A stretch of 64,000 bases of DNA from Neoarius graeffei (taxonomy: Eukaryota > Chordata > Actinopteri > Siluriformes > Ariidae), in contig NC_083570.1 in NCBI RefSeq assembly GCF_027579695.1, forward strand, positions 5,611,001-5,675,000, written 5' to 3'. Below, piece by piece: positions 35,477 to 46,800 of this stretch. A program made the position numbers and the translations under genes. Each line of letters opens with the position of its first letter. Within the stretch, counting starts at the first letter, position 1. The notes under the pieces are model-generated. The model worked only from the letters and a program-made list of their open reading frames with translations. It searched no databases and was not told the origin of the DNA.

Positions 35477-38400
35477 GTTCAGGTTTTATGTTCCTGATTA
35501 TACTGGCCTGTGGCCTTCTTGGAGGCCTTGATGACACTGGGTGGGGGCTCCCATCTGAAGCAGGGCTCCAAATCAGCCATCTTTATGGCCATGATTGACG
35601 AGAGGGTGCCATCTAGAGCCAAGCTGTTTCTCGTCTTTGTCTTGTTCAGGCCCACCGCAGAAAAGACCCTCTCAGCATCCGTGTTGGAGTGTGGCAGAAT
35701 GAGGACAAGCTTTGCAACAGCAGAAAGCCTAGGAAACTCTCTTACTTCTGTCACCTGTGCCAAATAAACCAAGAATGCATGGACATATGCCCATATGATG
35801 TCTTTTTATCTCTTGACAAATAAGTACAGGTTGAATTGATTCACTGACAAAATTCAGATATACAAGCATCTACCATGATGCTTAACATGTACTGGTACGA
35901 AAAAGGTGCAAAAGGTTTTTTCTACTTTGTTCTTGTAAAAATCTTTACCTTATTTTTCCGGGTAGCCATTTCAAACCAGAATCTTTCCATTTCAAGCTCC
36001 TCTGGGGGCTGCAGAGGTGGCAATGGCATGGTTTGGTACTCAAGGAATTCTTCAGCCAGTAGATCCTGCTCCCCCAGCCCATGGTATGGCAGCAGGTGGG
36101 GAAACCTGAAAGCAATGTTGTATTTGAGTTTGATATATGGTCATCAACTAACAGCAGTAAATACATTCATTTTAAGAGATGCCACTTAGGGACAGCTAAT
36201 GCTCCATGAAGCTAAATTCTAGGTTTAAAATGCTCTTCACTAGCCTGCCCATGTCACTGAGTACTCATCTCCCTACAGTGCTAGTTGGAATAATTCAATT
36301 GAGCTTGTTGTCTCCAGTGGAAGGGAGGAGTTAAAAAGCTGAGCAAAGATACAATCAGTCAAGGCAGCCTACCAGTCAAGGACACCTGAAATCTTTAAAA
36401 ACATCAGTGGGTCGGTTTGTTACTAGACCACCTTTTCATAAAATTGAGGACATTTTATTAAAAATAAGAAGTCGCAATGGCTGAAAGGTCCTTACCTCTC
36501 AACAAAGTAATGGACATCTTGGATGTCATATTCGGACCTCTGACGAACATCCACAAATTTGGCGTGCTGCAGTAGGGGCTCCTTGAAGGGAAGTTTCTGC
36601 AAGGCATAGGCCACAGCAGTAGTCAGAAACGCCAATGCCGCCTCATGAAATTTCTCCACATGTTGTGGGGTGATGTTGCCTTCTTCCAATAGCTTGTTGA
36701 CCTTTCCCCTGGTGGTGAGGCCAATGTTCAGCTTTCTTCCTGCCAAACACACAACAAATTAGTTATTAGTTAAGCCGAGTTATTCTGATGATCTACAAGA
36801 CATATTGGGCAAAGACCATAGTGACTTTGGGCTAACCAAAAGCAAAGGAGCAAGACAAAGCATCATACTCAGGTCCAATATAGTTTGGTTATAATGGTTC
36901 ATAATCAAACACTGACCTGGTAAATGGGTTGCCTTTTCTTTGAAGGAAATTTCCAAAGCCTGCTCACAGTCCTGCAGTGCTGTTGGTACCATGAATTTTG
37001 AACACAGCTTGCGAATGAATTTCTGCATCTACAACACATACATTTACATGTAAAACAGTGGGAAAACTTGCTCCACAAGCTCTCAACAACAGCAACATAA
37101 ACCAGAATGAAAAAAGACAACAGAATTACATTCTGCTCTCCTATTGTACCTCATCATGTAACAAATGAATTGAGGGCTGCTCCCGCTGAAGGAGGAGATT
37201 GAAGGTGGTGAATGTTGGTAAGCACGCCTGGAGGAACAGTAGGTAAACCTCAGTCATGGGGTCACTAAATGCTGCCCGAAGCCTCCTGAACCTCGGGTGA
37301 CTTTCATCTTGAAAAAACAAACAAGGTCGTCAGTAACAGAAGTGCACAGTTAACTGTCCAGTGCCATTTTTAGCATTTGCATATTAAAAATGATTTCAGG
37401 TGCCATACCAGCAGATTTGAAGTAGCTGGCCAGATGGTCGTACAGTCTCAGGATCCGAGTTACACAGACCTCAAGACTCAACCAACGAACCGCAACATGC
37501 ATGAGGACCTCCATGTACTGCAATTCATGGAGCTCACAAAACTCTGTAACAGACATTCAATTATAAAATCATATTCAGTGTTTCCCGCAGAACATTTGTT
37601 AGTCAAGGTAGGTGTGGGAGTTGGCCGGTATCAGACACATCATCACTGGAAAGGCTATATTGTGCAGTTTTATATGAAATATGATATGGAACCCCCAAAA
37701 TAAATATCTTATACAATTTTCTGTAAAGCAACTTCAGAAATTACATTCACAATATAAAATCTTTATCTTTTCAGGGGACCTAGTAAAGGTAGTAGGTGGT
37801 TGTTGTCAAGTTGGCCGCCTTAACTGTAAAGTGCTGGGGGAAACTCTGATATATAATGATCTGTAGTTTGCCCTTACAATTTTATACCATCAAATTACAT
37901 ACCTGTCAAGTACCCTTTTCGGTTTGTGCTGCCCTTGAACCATAGGCCAACATCAGTTGCGAAGTCCTCCCAATCAAAACTGGACACCTGCAAAACACAA
38001 ACTAAACTGTAAAAACAATGCATGCACACTGAAAAGTTCCATTAGGCCAATACTCACATCACAAAAATCTGCCCCGGCAGATTTTGCAGTGTTGTGAACC
38101 ACATGACATGGGCAGCCATGGACGTAGACATTTGGGTGCTTCTCCCGGACTCTAGAGGCAACGGAGTTGCGTGAACCAGTATTTACAGCAGCATTGTCCA
38201 CTGACAGACCCACACAACAACTCCAAGGAATACCCTTTTCTTCCAGGGTGGCATTTATTTTTGCAAAGACGATCTCCGCTGTCCCACATGTTGTGCCACT
38301 GGTGGTGAACATCCCAAGAAACTGATGGACAACTTTGCTTCCCAGAAATATACGGACAGTTAGTGGGTTCATCTTTCTCTGATCCTGTAATAACAACATG

Positions 38401-39239
38401 AAAGCATAAAAGGCTTGCATCTTCCTAGTGTATAGATATTTAAAAGGTAAAGCTTAAAAGATTAGAATGGAGGAGAATTATCAGATCCAACAGTTTGGGA
38501 AATACCTGTATCATTAGAGCCATCGGTAATTAGTGTGTAAGGTGCCATTTTCATTTTTTCCACCAGCTCATCCATGAAATATGGGGCCAATGCGCCATTC
38601 ACGATACATGACGATTTAGTCCGAGCACACTTGTAGTCTTGTACTGTTTTGGAGTCTTTGAAGCACTCCCGCAGTGTCTGTGCCAGGTGAGCAGCAAAAG
38701 CAAGGGGAATGTTGTGCTGAATTAATGTGGCAGTCAGTTTCACTTCAGCCCTCCTTGTCTGTAAGAGAAGAAATTTTGTTGAACCCATGACAATAACAAT
38801 AAAATCATATTCTATTCTATTAGCACTCCTAGAATAACAGTTAGGTTTTAAGACGCACCAGAAAAAAAGAAAAATCTTGAACCATGACACAGGACCATGA
38901 CACATATCATACCTTGACCTCTTGTTCAGACATCCCCCCAACAAGGGGAGCAGACACAGCATAATTTGTTATTGAGGCAGTGGACTATAGGGCTCTTTGC
39001 TTGTCCTGGTGGCTTTTAGTTTTAATGTGGCGCACCACATCAGCCACACCCTGGTGGCAACAGGTGTTCTCAACCCGGCATACTGAGCACCAGTAGTGTG
39101 TATTCAGGCTGCCTTTAGTTATGAATGGCCACATAGTGGTCCATTCATTTTTAAAACTGCAACGGTAAGATGCTGCTCCACATAAAGCCTAATTCTTTGG
39201 GCCACGTCTGGGCTGCTGGTCTGGGAGGGATGATGCCTC

Positions 39240-39408
39240 TGCTGTTTCTTGCTCTGCTGTCTGCTGCTCTGTGGTTTCCTGTTCTGCTGTTTCTTGCTCT
39301 GCTGTTTCTTGCTCTGTGGTTTCCTGCTCTGCTGTTTCTTGCTCTGCTGTTTCTTGCTCTGCGGTTTCCTGCTCTGCTGTTTCCTGCTCTGCTGTCTCCA
39401 AATATTCT
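39240..39408 (-). repeat. 15-bp coding minisatellite (ETAEQ repeats)
   Basis: About eleven 15-bp units that translate on the minus strand as E-T-A-E-Q with T/A variation, in frame inside transposase exon 2. All indels are multiples of 15, so the frame has been kept. Confidence 0.9.
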
Positions 39409-39604
39409 TTCTGCTTTTCTCTTTGCTGTTGTACTCTCTGTCCTGTCTTCCCTATCTGTTGTTGCTGCTCTGTGTCCATTTGCCTTTTTTGGCTGGGTTG
39501 GTCAGTAAGATAAAAAAGAATGCCCCTCTTTTGTCCGGCAATTGGTTTCCTCTTTCGGGACATCTTACCTTTCTGAAAGAATTCAAATAGTCATGTTTTT
39601 GTCA

Positions 39605-39976
39605 GGGTGGCACGGTGGTGTAGTGGTTAGCGCTGTCGCCTCACAGCAAGAAGGTCCGGGTTCGAGCCCCGTGGCCGGCGAGGGCCTTTCTGTGCGGAGT
39701 TTGCATGTTCTCCCCGTGTCCACGTGGGTTTCCTCCGGGTGCTCCGGTTTCCCCCACAGTCCAAAGACATGCAGGTTAGGTTAAGTGGTGACTCTAAATT
39801 GACCGTAGGTGTGAGTGTGAATGGTTGTCTGTGTCTATGTGTCAGCCCTGTGATGACCTGGCGACTTGTCCAGGGTGTACCCTGCCTTTCGCCCGTAGTC
39901 AGCTGGGATAGGCTCCAGCTTGCCTGCGACCCTGTAGAACAGGATAAAGCAGCTACAGATAATGAGATGAGATGAG
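39605..39976 (+). mobile_element. Mermaid-type tRNA SINE, full length, with target duplication
   Basis: The 372-bp element begins GGTGGCACGGTGGTGTAG (box A region), has box B-like GGGTTCGAGCCCC, and ends in a (GATGA)n tail. The 12-bp target duplication ATGTTTTTGTCA lies at 39593-39604 and 39977-39988. It sits in intron 1 of the hAT transposase, same strand orientation as the window. Near-perfect duplication ends suggest a young insertion. Confidence 0.95.
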
Positions 39977-40207
39977 ATGTTTTTGTCATAAACCTACTCA
40001 GTCAGAACAACACGCATTTTCCTGGGGGATTCGTTTTTCTTATTCTGAATCTTGCTCTCTGGCAATGTATGTAAAATGAATGTACTGTACATAATACAAA
40101 TCCTGCTGTCAATGTTTTTTTTTAAGGTTTTGCATTTAGCCTCTTACTTTATTTTTGTAGCATGGCTTCAAACAAAGGCATAAATGAAGAGCTAGTTTAT
40201 CAATCAT

Positions 40208-41212
40208 CAGGCCCGCAGACGGGGGGGACAAACGGGTATGTTGTCCCGGGCCCAGGAATGGGGAGGGCCCAGAACTGGGCTCTCATGAAGTTGTGATTAT
40301 TTTATTTCATTTCAAAATATGTTGATTTGAGGGAGAAATGTGCTATATTTGCATTCAGTAAATGATTTCTAGATCTTTTGCCTTTATTGTCTTTGAAAAA
40401 GGCGTCAAGAACCCCCTACCACCCCTAATGCAAAAATGGTTTGGTCTGACTCTTTCATTAAGGGGAAAAAAACGATATCGTTCGATCATAGCGCTTCGAC
40501 AATCAGCGTGCATGCCATTTGCCAACATGCACAAGTCAGGAGCACAGAAAATAAAAGAAAAGAGAAAAAGAGAGGAAGAAACCAAGAGACTCAGGGGCTC
40601 ACTGCATAAATATTTTAAAAAAGATTCGGATGATGCAGCAGGTACTAGCAAAGGCAGTGGGGCAGCTGAGCCAGGTAAGACACAGCCAACTTTTTCCAGC
40701 CCCGTAAAGTAACCCCAACCAAGGCACGCGCGGCACGCAATTCATGTTACAAACGAGGGGAGAGCAAGTCACACTGAACACCATATCAAACGCACAGGGC
40801 ATTGAATCATTTCATAACCACAACGGCTAAATAACATTGTTTCATATATCTGATTGAAGCTAAGAATATTCACATTAGCCCGCAATCATATCCCGCCATT
40901 TCTCGAGCACTGTGTTCTTCTCTGCTTTTCACACTGGACAGTACGCACGCACGCACAACAAAAGTCTGGCGCATTGCATTTCGCACCTGAATAGTTGCAG
41001 ACTAAGGAAATGTTAAAATGTTAAAACTGTAAAAATGTTGAAATCCTAAAATGAAATGGTTGTTGACCGGTTGAATGGTTGTTGAATACCTGTCATTTAA
41101 GGGTTGGAGTGAGTAGAGACTGGGATAAGAGAGGTGGGTGTGGGTTGGCCCGGGGGGGTGTTAGGGGGGGCCCATTTTGTCCCGGGCCCAGCCAAAGCTG
41201 TCAGCGGCCCTG
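40208..41212 (+). mobile_element. hAT element nested in the large hAT, perfect 8-bp duplication
   Basis: The ends are CAGGCCCGCAGAC and the complement of CAGGGCCGCTGAC. The target duplication TCAATCAT lies at 40200-40207 and 41213-41220. The interior keeps only the first exon of a transposase on the plus strand (KSGAQKIKEKRKREEETKRL then GSLHKYFKK, near 40530-40620), the basic N-terminus typical of fish hAT proteins with a TTF-type finger. The rest of the gene is deleted, so it is non-autonomous. Confidence 0.85.
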
Positions 41213-41892
41213 TCAATCATTATAAATAAAAGTAAATGTAACGTGGCCAAGGCCATTCTGTGATGTTAGCTGGAGAAATAGGCAGTAGCAACGGCAGTTT
41301 AGCTCTCTAGACATGGCACTAAAAATAAATAGACAAAGTAAGAACACTAAGCTAAAAACGACGACCTTATCTCAAGTTTGACAGCATAAACAACAAATAC
41401 GCGTGCAGTGCATAACTTACAAACCTGATGGGGATACTTCTCGGACACCTTCAGAGAACGTTTCGTCTGCGACTGGAGTCAAAGAGGATGGAGTTCTGGA
41501 GTCTTCTTCCTCAAATGGGTGCATCGAATACTACCACTTCTGATCTCAGCTGAAAGGTGCGCCGCCGCCACCTACTCTATGGGAGTGGGAACGCACTGCC
41601 TGGTGTTTTGAAGACCAGATTAAAAAAAATAGATTTTCAGCGTGTGAAATCGGAAGTATGACGTGAAAGCGTGTGAAGATGACCAAAAGCGTGTGTCTCA
41701 CTCTCGGTGCGTGAGACTTGGCAGCCTTGATTAATGTCTGTCTGTGTCCGAACGCAAGTGTTCCTAATGAAGTGGCCACTAAGCTGAAGTTAATTTGTCA
41801 CCACTAAAATGATACCTGGGGGCATGCTAACATGCTAACGGTTCACATGCCATTTGCATGCTAAATGTATGTGCGTGTTTAATCAGACACAC

Positions 41893-42201
41893 GTGTTCCT
41901 AATAATGTGGCCATTAAGTTGAATAATATATGCTAACTGCTAGCCTGCTAACATGCTCAGTGTGTGTGTGTGCATGGTTTTCCACAAGTGTTCCTAATAA
42001 TGTGGCCATTAAGTTGAAAAATACATGCTAACTGCTAGCCTGCTAACATGCTCAGTGTGTGTGTGCATGGTTTTCCACAAGTGTTCCTAATAATGTGGCC
42101 ATTAAGTTGAATAATACATGCTAACTGCTAGCCTGCTAACATGCTCAGTGTGTATGTGCATGGTTTTCCACAAGTGTTCCTAATAATGTGGCCATTAAGT
42201 T
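41893..42201. repeat. Minisatellite, unit about 93 bp, 3.3 copies
   Basis: The unit begins GTGTTCCTAATAATGTGGCC and recurs at 41893, 41988, 42081 and 42174 (spacing 95, 93 and 93). Each unit also carries GCTAACTGCTAGCCTGCTAAC and a TG run. A diverged further unit can be seen at about 41757. No coding. Confidence 0.9.
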
Positions 42202-42338
42202 GGATGGTTTGCTTTCGCCCGATACTAAACCGTGTAGAGTCCTAGCGATCATTGCAAAGACGCGTACAAAAAGCCTGAAACTGCCTCCTTACCCAGGAAA
42301 AAATGATACAGGATTTATCTTGTAGTGTCCTGATCCCC

Positions 42339-42932
42339 TGGGTCCGGTTGTTCAAAACATGGTTATCTTTTAACCAATGGTTCAATCACTATTTAACATG
42401 ATGTTAAATATAACCTGCTGTTAAACTGTTGTTCAAAACTCCGTTAAAGTTAACGCACCTCCCAGCCTCCGTTATCTTTTACCCAAATACGTACAGCTCA
42501 AAAGGCAAACACGCATGTTCCCGATTGTTAATGCACGCCGTCCAAAACAATTCAGACGAGAACCAAACGAGCTACTTTGATACAATGAGGCAGAACTTCG
42601 ACATTGGTACCGATTTGATAGAGAATCTCTCCGTTATATATTTGATTTGTTTAAAAAAAGATTTGGAACGCCCTACGTGAAGAAGCCGTGCATTGTCCGT
42701 TGAGGTGCTCATTGCCCTTAGATTTTATGCAAGCAGCAGTTTTTTTCCCCAAGTCAGGAGACTTGGTGGGCGTGGCATTGTGGGATTGATTTTGACATGG
42801 TGTGATGTTGGTTAGGGCTAAACCAATTGGTTTGCTAATGGTCTGGTTCAATTAGCTTCAAGAAACGATTTTTTAACTAACGGGAAGTTCAAATTTTAAC
42901 GGAAATAACTGTATTTTGAACAACTGAACCCA
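42339..42932. mobile_element. Non-autonomous inverted-repeat element, Harbinger-like
   Basis: The ends TGGGTCCGGTTGTTCAAAA and the complement of TGGGTTCAGTTGTTCAAAA form an inverted repeat that extends imperfectly for about 40 bases. The interior has a short frame (FDTMRQNFDIGTDLIENL) vaguely like the N-terminal part of PIF/Harbinger transposases. The superfamily is inferred from the fish repeat style, and no clean target duplication was seen. Confidence 0.55.
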
Positions 42933-43055
42933 GATCTTTAACCCAGCCACATATAAAAAGTTGTATGTCTCCATGATCTTCCTGGTTTTCATTCATTTGT
43001 CTGTCTTGAATGATGTCTGAAGCACCAGGTACTTTGAGATGTCAGGGAACTCAAC

Positions 43056-43571
43056 TCATCACTCACTCATGCCCATTATGCCGGGTAGCATGTAGGGCAG
43101 TAACGTGATCCCTCCACTTCTGCCGGTCTTTCGCCATGACTGAAATGCTGCTCCAGGACTTTCCCATCTGCTGCATTTCTTTCTCCACTGTCCGCCGCCA
43201 TGTGATCTTCCGATGACCCCTCCTTCGCTTTCCCTCTGGTGTCCAGTGTAAGGCAGTCTTGACGATGGAGGCTTCTTGGCGGATGACGTGGCCAATCCAC
43301 CTCCAGCGTCTCCTCATTAGGATGGTAGCCAAGGATTCGGCTCCATACCTTTCAAGCAGGTCCTTGTTTGAAATGGTTTTGGGCCAGAAGATGTGTAGAA
43401 TTCAGCGGAGGCTCTTGGTGTGAAACGTGGAAAGCTTTGTTAAATCATTCTCAGTCAGCCTCCAGCATTCTGAACCATATAGGAGAGTTGTGAGGACACA
43501 GCTGTGGTAGAGTCTCAGCTTGGAGTAAGTGCTGTAGGTGGAGGAGCACCATACTTTGCTCATCATGCTAA
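43056..43571 (-). mobile_element. RTE-type LINE, 5'-truncated, with 13-bp target duplication
   Basis: The minus strand encodes the end of an RTE-clade reverse transcriptase: KLRLYHSCVLTTLLYGSECW, then RRRWRWIGHVIRQE, LHWTPEGKRRRGH, TWRRTVEKEMQQMGKSW and KDRQKWRDHV. The target duplication CAGGGAACTCAAC is at 43043-43055 and 43572-43584. The 3' end is a short TGAG-type tandem (43056-43072). Only the last 170 codons or so were copied. One stop separates the two readable stretches. Confidence 0.9.
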
Positions 43572-43831
43572 CAGGGAACTCAACAGATGGATAATTTTCC
43601 AACTCGTACAAAAAATCCTTTTTTACTAGCATTAAAGGATCTAATCCCATCGCAAAGATCAACTTTCTGAAGGTGTCTTGACCATGCGTCGGCCTCTAAA
43701 CTGTGAAAATAGTCAGAGATGGTTTTACTATCTTTTTTGCATAACGGCAGCCAAATTGGTTTTTCTGACCACCATTTCACCGTAGCACAAGACCTTCCTC
43801 TTCTTATGGTACGTCTGTGTGTGTGTTCTAG

Positions 43832-46800
43832 CCGCACTGCAGAGTGTGTTCCCTCCATCAGAGCTAGCCGCCTTCATGTCTCTGCTCAGGCGTGATAAAG
43901 AACAGCAGCTGAACGAGCTCACCATGATCGTCACTGGGATTCGCCTCTTCAACAAGGACAGCGGGAAAGGAGGAGAGAGCATCGAGGACCTGAGTGCATC
44001 TCACCTCGTGTTTTGATAAACGCTCACCATCGTGATTCATTTTATAACAGCAGCTCTGACAGTCATGCAGATTTACGTTAACATGCTCGTTTTGGTACAT
44101 TAACATTCTGTTAAATAATGAGACGCTCCACGTAAACCGAATGGAAAATCATTGAACGGTTCTCGAAGGTAAGGAGATGTTTATTTAACCTTCACTCATC
44201 TTCAGGACAGAAGAGTTTACGATGATGTTTTTTGACGTTCATTAACCGCAAAGGCAGGAATGTGAGTGAGAACAGGAACTCACTTGTTTCCCCACAAGTT
44301 CAAAAATGTAAATAGAAATGGATGGAAAGTATGGCGAATTCTTCTGTAAGACATTTATTGATGTAATCGTCAATAAATTGCTGTAGTGTAAGACAGAAGG
44401 GAACCATCAGGGCCTTCTCGGCGTTCAGAGAAGCCTAAACGTATCAGCATTTCAAATATTATGTTTAATTTCTTTCATAATTTCATTATAATTATTCCCT
44501 CTTAATTCTAATTCGGCCTCATTTTCTATCAAATTTGCTTCAGAAGTGAAAGGGTTACTGTCCTGAAAACATTAAAATCAAGTTCTCCAATGAGATTTTG
44601 CTTGTTGTGTCTAGGCTGAGAAGAGTTCAGACCTGCTCACTCATTGGTTAGGACTTCATTGCCGGGACAGAAGGCCATGGCAGTGTATGTTTATGTAGGA
44701 AGTGACAGATGAATTAATTAACCAATCAAATTTTGATTTATAGTTGGAGGGACTAAAAATTTATCACCCTCAGCCTTCTCGAAGGCCAACGCGAGCTTAA
44801 CTGTGAGTCGGCGCAGCAGTGAAGTCACCTTCCAGCCAGTGTAACATTCATCAGTAGTGTTAGCGAATGCTAATAAAGCAGTCAAGCCGGTGCTATCTAT
44901 CGAGAGCTACAGGCTAACAACCGAGAAACTAAGATTTCTGTCTCCAGACTCTTCTTCCATGCTGCACGCTCGCTACAGTATTTTTCACTCAGACTTAAGT
45001 GTAATTTACTTTGTTACTTTTAAAATCAACATCAACAGCTACACACAATGGAGCGACCTGGCAGCCTGCCGCTAATCCCTTACAAATCCTTTGCCCTGTT
45101 GCTTTTTTGGTGTGTTTGGTTAAGTTTTGGCTGAGCTCAAGTCCTATGTCTAATAGTAATAGCTCGCCGCTTGTCTAAGAGGAACTCGGTCAGGTTTATG
45201 CATTTTTGTTCCACACTGTACATTTATAATTAGGATTTAACTTAATTATTGTAACAAATGTTCAGAAATCCACACATATTGACAGAATACAGGCTTGTAA
45301 GAAACTATACATGTTTATAGAGCAAGGTTTTTTTTTAAGTAATCGTGGTAATGTCTTCTGTGTTACATTGTTGATGTGCAATCCTGGTCGTCGTGGCTCT
45401 CTCGTGAAGTGCTGGCCATCCTGAACGAAGCTCTTCCTGCTGCCAGCACAGATATAGAGCGTGAACTGGAAGGGATGCAACGTTTGGCTTGGCGCTACAC
45501 CACTCTGCTGGAGAGACGCTCTGAATCCGACACTGACGCCGAGCTAAACACGGACCTGCTCACACAGGCCCTGTCCAATGTACGCCAACATGAAGCCTTC
45601 CTCAAAATCATACTGGTGAGTTACAGAGACATCTAAATGTTCAAGCCAATGATTAGAATAAATGTTATTGGAAAACATTTAAATTTCTGTTATTATTTTG
45701 TTCTTATGGCTAACTGTTGCTAATAATCGTTAAGAGTAAAAGTCACGTAACGTAATAAAACGTAGTTCGTTTGTCTCCACCAGGTGGATGTGATCACATG
45801 TGCAAAGCAAATGGAGGCTCTTCACATGGACCTCATGTTGAGAATGAAGGTGCTGAAGGCCACAGTTCATGCCAAAACTGCCGTACCAACCTCTGTCAAA
45901 CTCTTTGCTAGCATCATTTTCAGTCTGATCATTTTAAATCCCTCCCATTAGCCTCATTTCACAGCGTTGGCCAGGCTGTGGGCGGGGCTTCAGGATGAGA
46001 TGGTCTTGTTGAACATGCTCCGGAGCATGGCGCTCAGCCTGAGGCCGTTCCTCTCGGCTCAGTCGCAACTTCTCGAGAACGTTCAGTTGGATCAGATGCT
46101 CCGCGGTGAAACCGTCAAATCTGACGCAGAGAGAGCTGCTGAGAGCTCAGTTACATTCTGACATCACGAGCTTTTTATTCATTACAGAACAGCATCTTGT
46201 CAGTGGGCAGCTTGTTATGTCCAAGAAGTGTAGCGTAAACTCCTCTGGCCTGAAGACGTCGGAAAAAACTTGAGCATTACAGCTTTAAGTCTTTGAGTGA
46301 GTGCATTTCATTTCTACATTATCACTCATCATGTGTAGTGTGTAGCGTGGCGCTCATTTTCTCTTTTTCAGAGGAGCGGCTTGATCCAGAGGAGATGAAA
46401 TCGTCCGAGTGGATTCTGCCCGAGACCACGGCGAACTTTGAGCAGCTCTTCCTGCAGTATAGGGTGTGTGTGAATACAGTCTTATCGAGAAGAACAGCCT
46501 CTTGCTCCCAGGTTCATAGTGAAGCTTTTCTTTCTCCAGTTTTACACTCTGCTTTTTTTAGAGTCCGAATATTAAAGAGCGTTCGTACAACTAGACAGTG
46601 TTTAGACCACGACGTATTCAGCTCCCCAAAAGAAACAAATTTGTGATGTAAAGTGACACTACAGCATTAAAACACTGAAAGTGAAACATCTCTGGCTGAA
46701 GCTCCTCGTTCTTCAGTCATTAATTCGACCTACTTTGTTTCCATATTTGCTTTTGGTGTTCGACGAAATCTTTTTCAGGGAAGGCCTTCCTTATTTCAGC

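Larger units (their letters stand above)
35479..41524 (-). pseudogene. hAT transposase gene, about ten exons, nearly intact
   Basis: Moves the surrounding hAT element. Exon 1 is 41524-41425 (MHPFEEEDSRTPSS). Exon 2 is 39568-38913: MSRKRK, an ETAEQ pentapeptide tract, then a BED finger (YWCSVCRVENTCC...VVRHIKTKSHQD). Exon 3 is 38758-38506 (LITDGSNDTG). Later exons hold [33 protein letters not shown] (38385-38058), AVRWLSLEVCVTRILRLYD (about 37550-37410), pieces near 37300-37150, 37028-36920, 36740-36497 and 36110-35950, and the C-terminal dimerisation region with LPHSNTDAERVFSAVGLNK (about 35765-35479). Breaks seen: two in-frame TAG codons in exon 2 (39189-39191 and 38988-38990, each a C-to-T change from CAG) and a phase mismatch between exons 3 and 4. 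Exon borders in the second half are approximate. A domesticated host gene is an alternative but less likely given the stops. Confidence 0.7.
34870..41729 (-). mobile_element. Large hAT transposon with intron-bearing transposase
   Basis: The left end is CAGGGCTGCCAACTTTC and the right end is the complement of CAAGGCTGCCAAGTCTC, an imperfect inverted repeat of the hAT kind. Between them a multi-exon transposase runs on the minus strand. A second hAT (40208-41212) and a Mermaid-type SINE (39605-39976) lie in its first intron. The 8 bases on either side (TAATATAT, ATTAATGT) do not match, so the ends may have been altered or come from related copies. The element is 6.9 kb, or about 5.5 kb without the guests. 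Confidence 0.75.

Noticed and set aside
39170-39513. Cysteine- and leucine-rich plus-strand frames that look like membrane proteins
   Set aside because: They are antisense readings of the ETAEQ repeat tract in the hAT transposase.
41893-42201. CRISPR-like array from regular spacing of about 93 bp
   Set aside because: The whole unit is repeated with no unique spacers, in a vertebrate genome; it is a minisatellite.
46190-46290. An extra cfap206 exon after the acceptor-like TTACAG at 46188
   Set aside because: The flanking exons already join without a gap relative to the vertebrate protein, and this stretch has stops in the needed frame.
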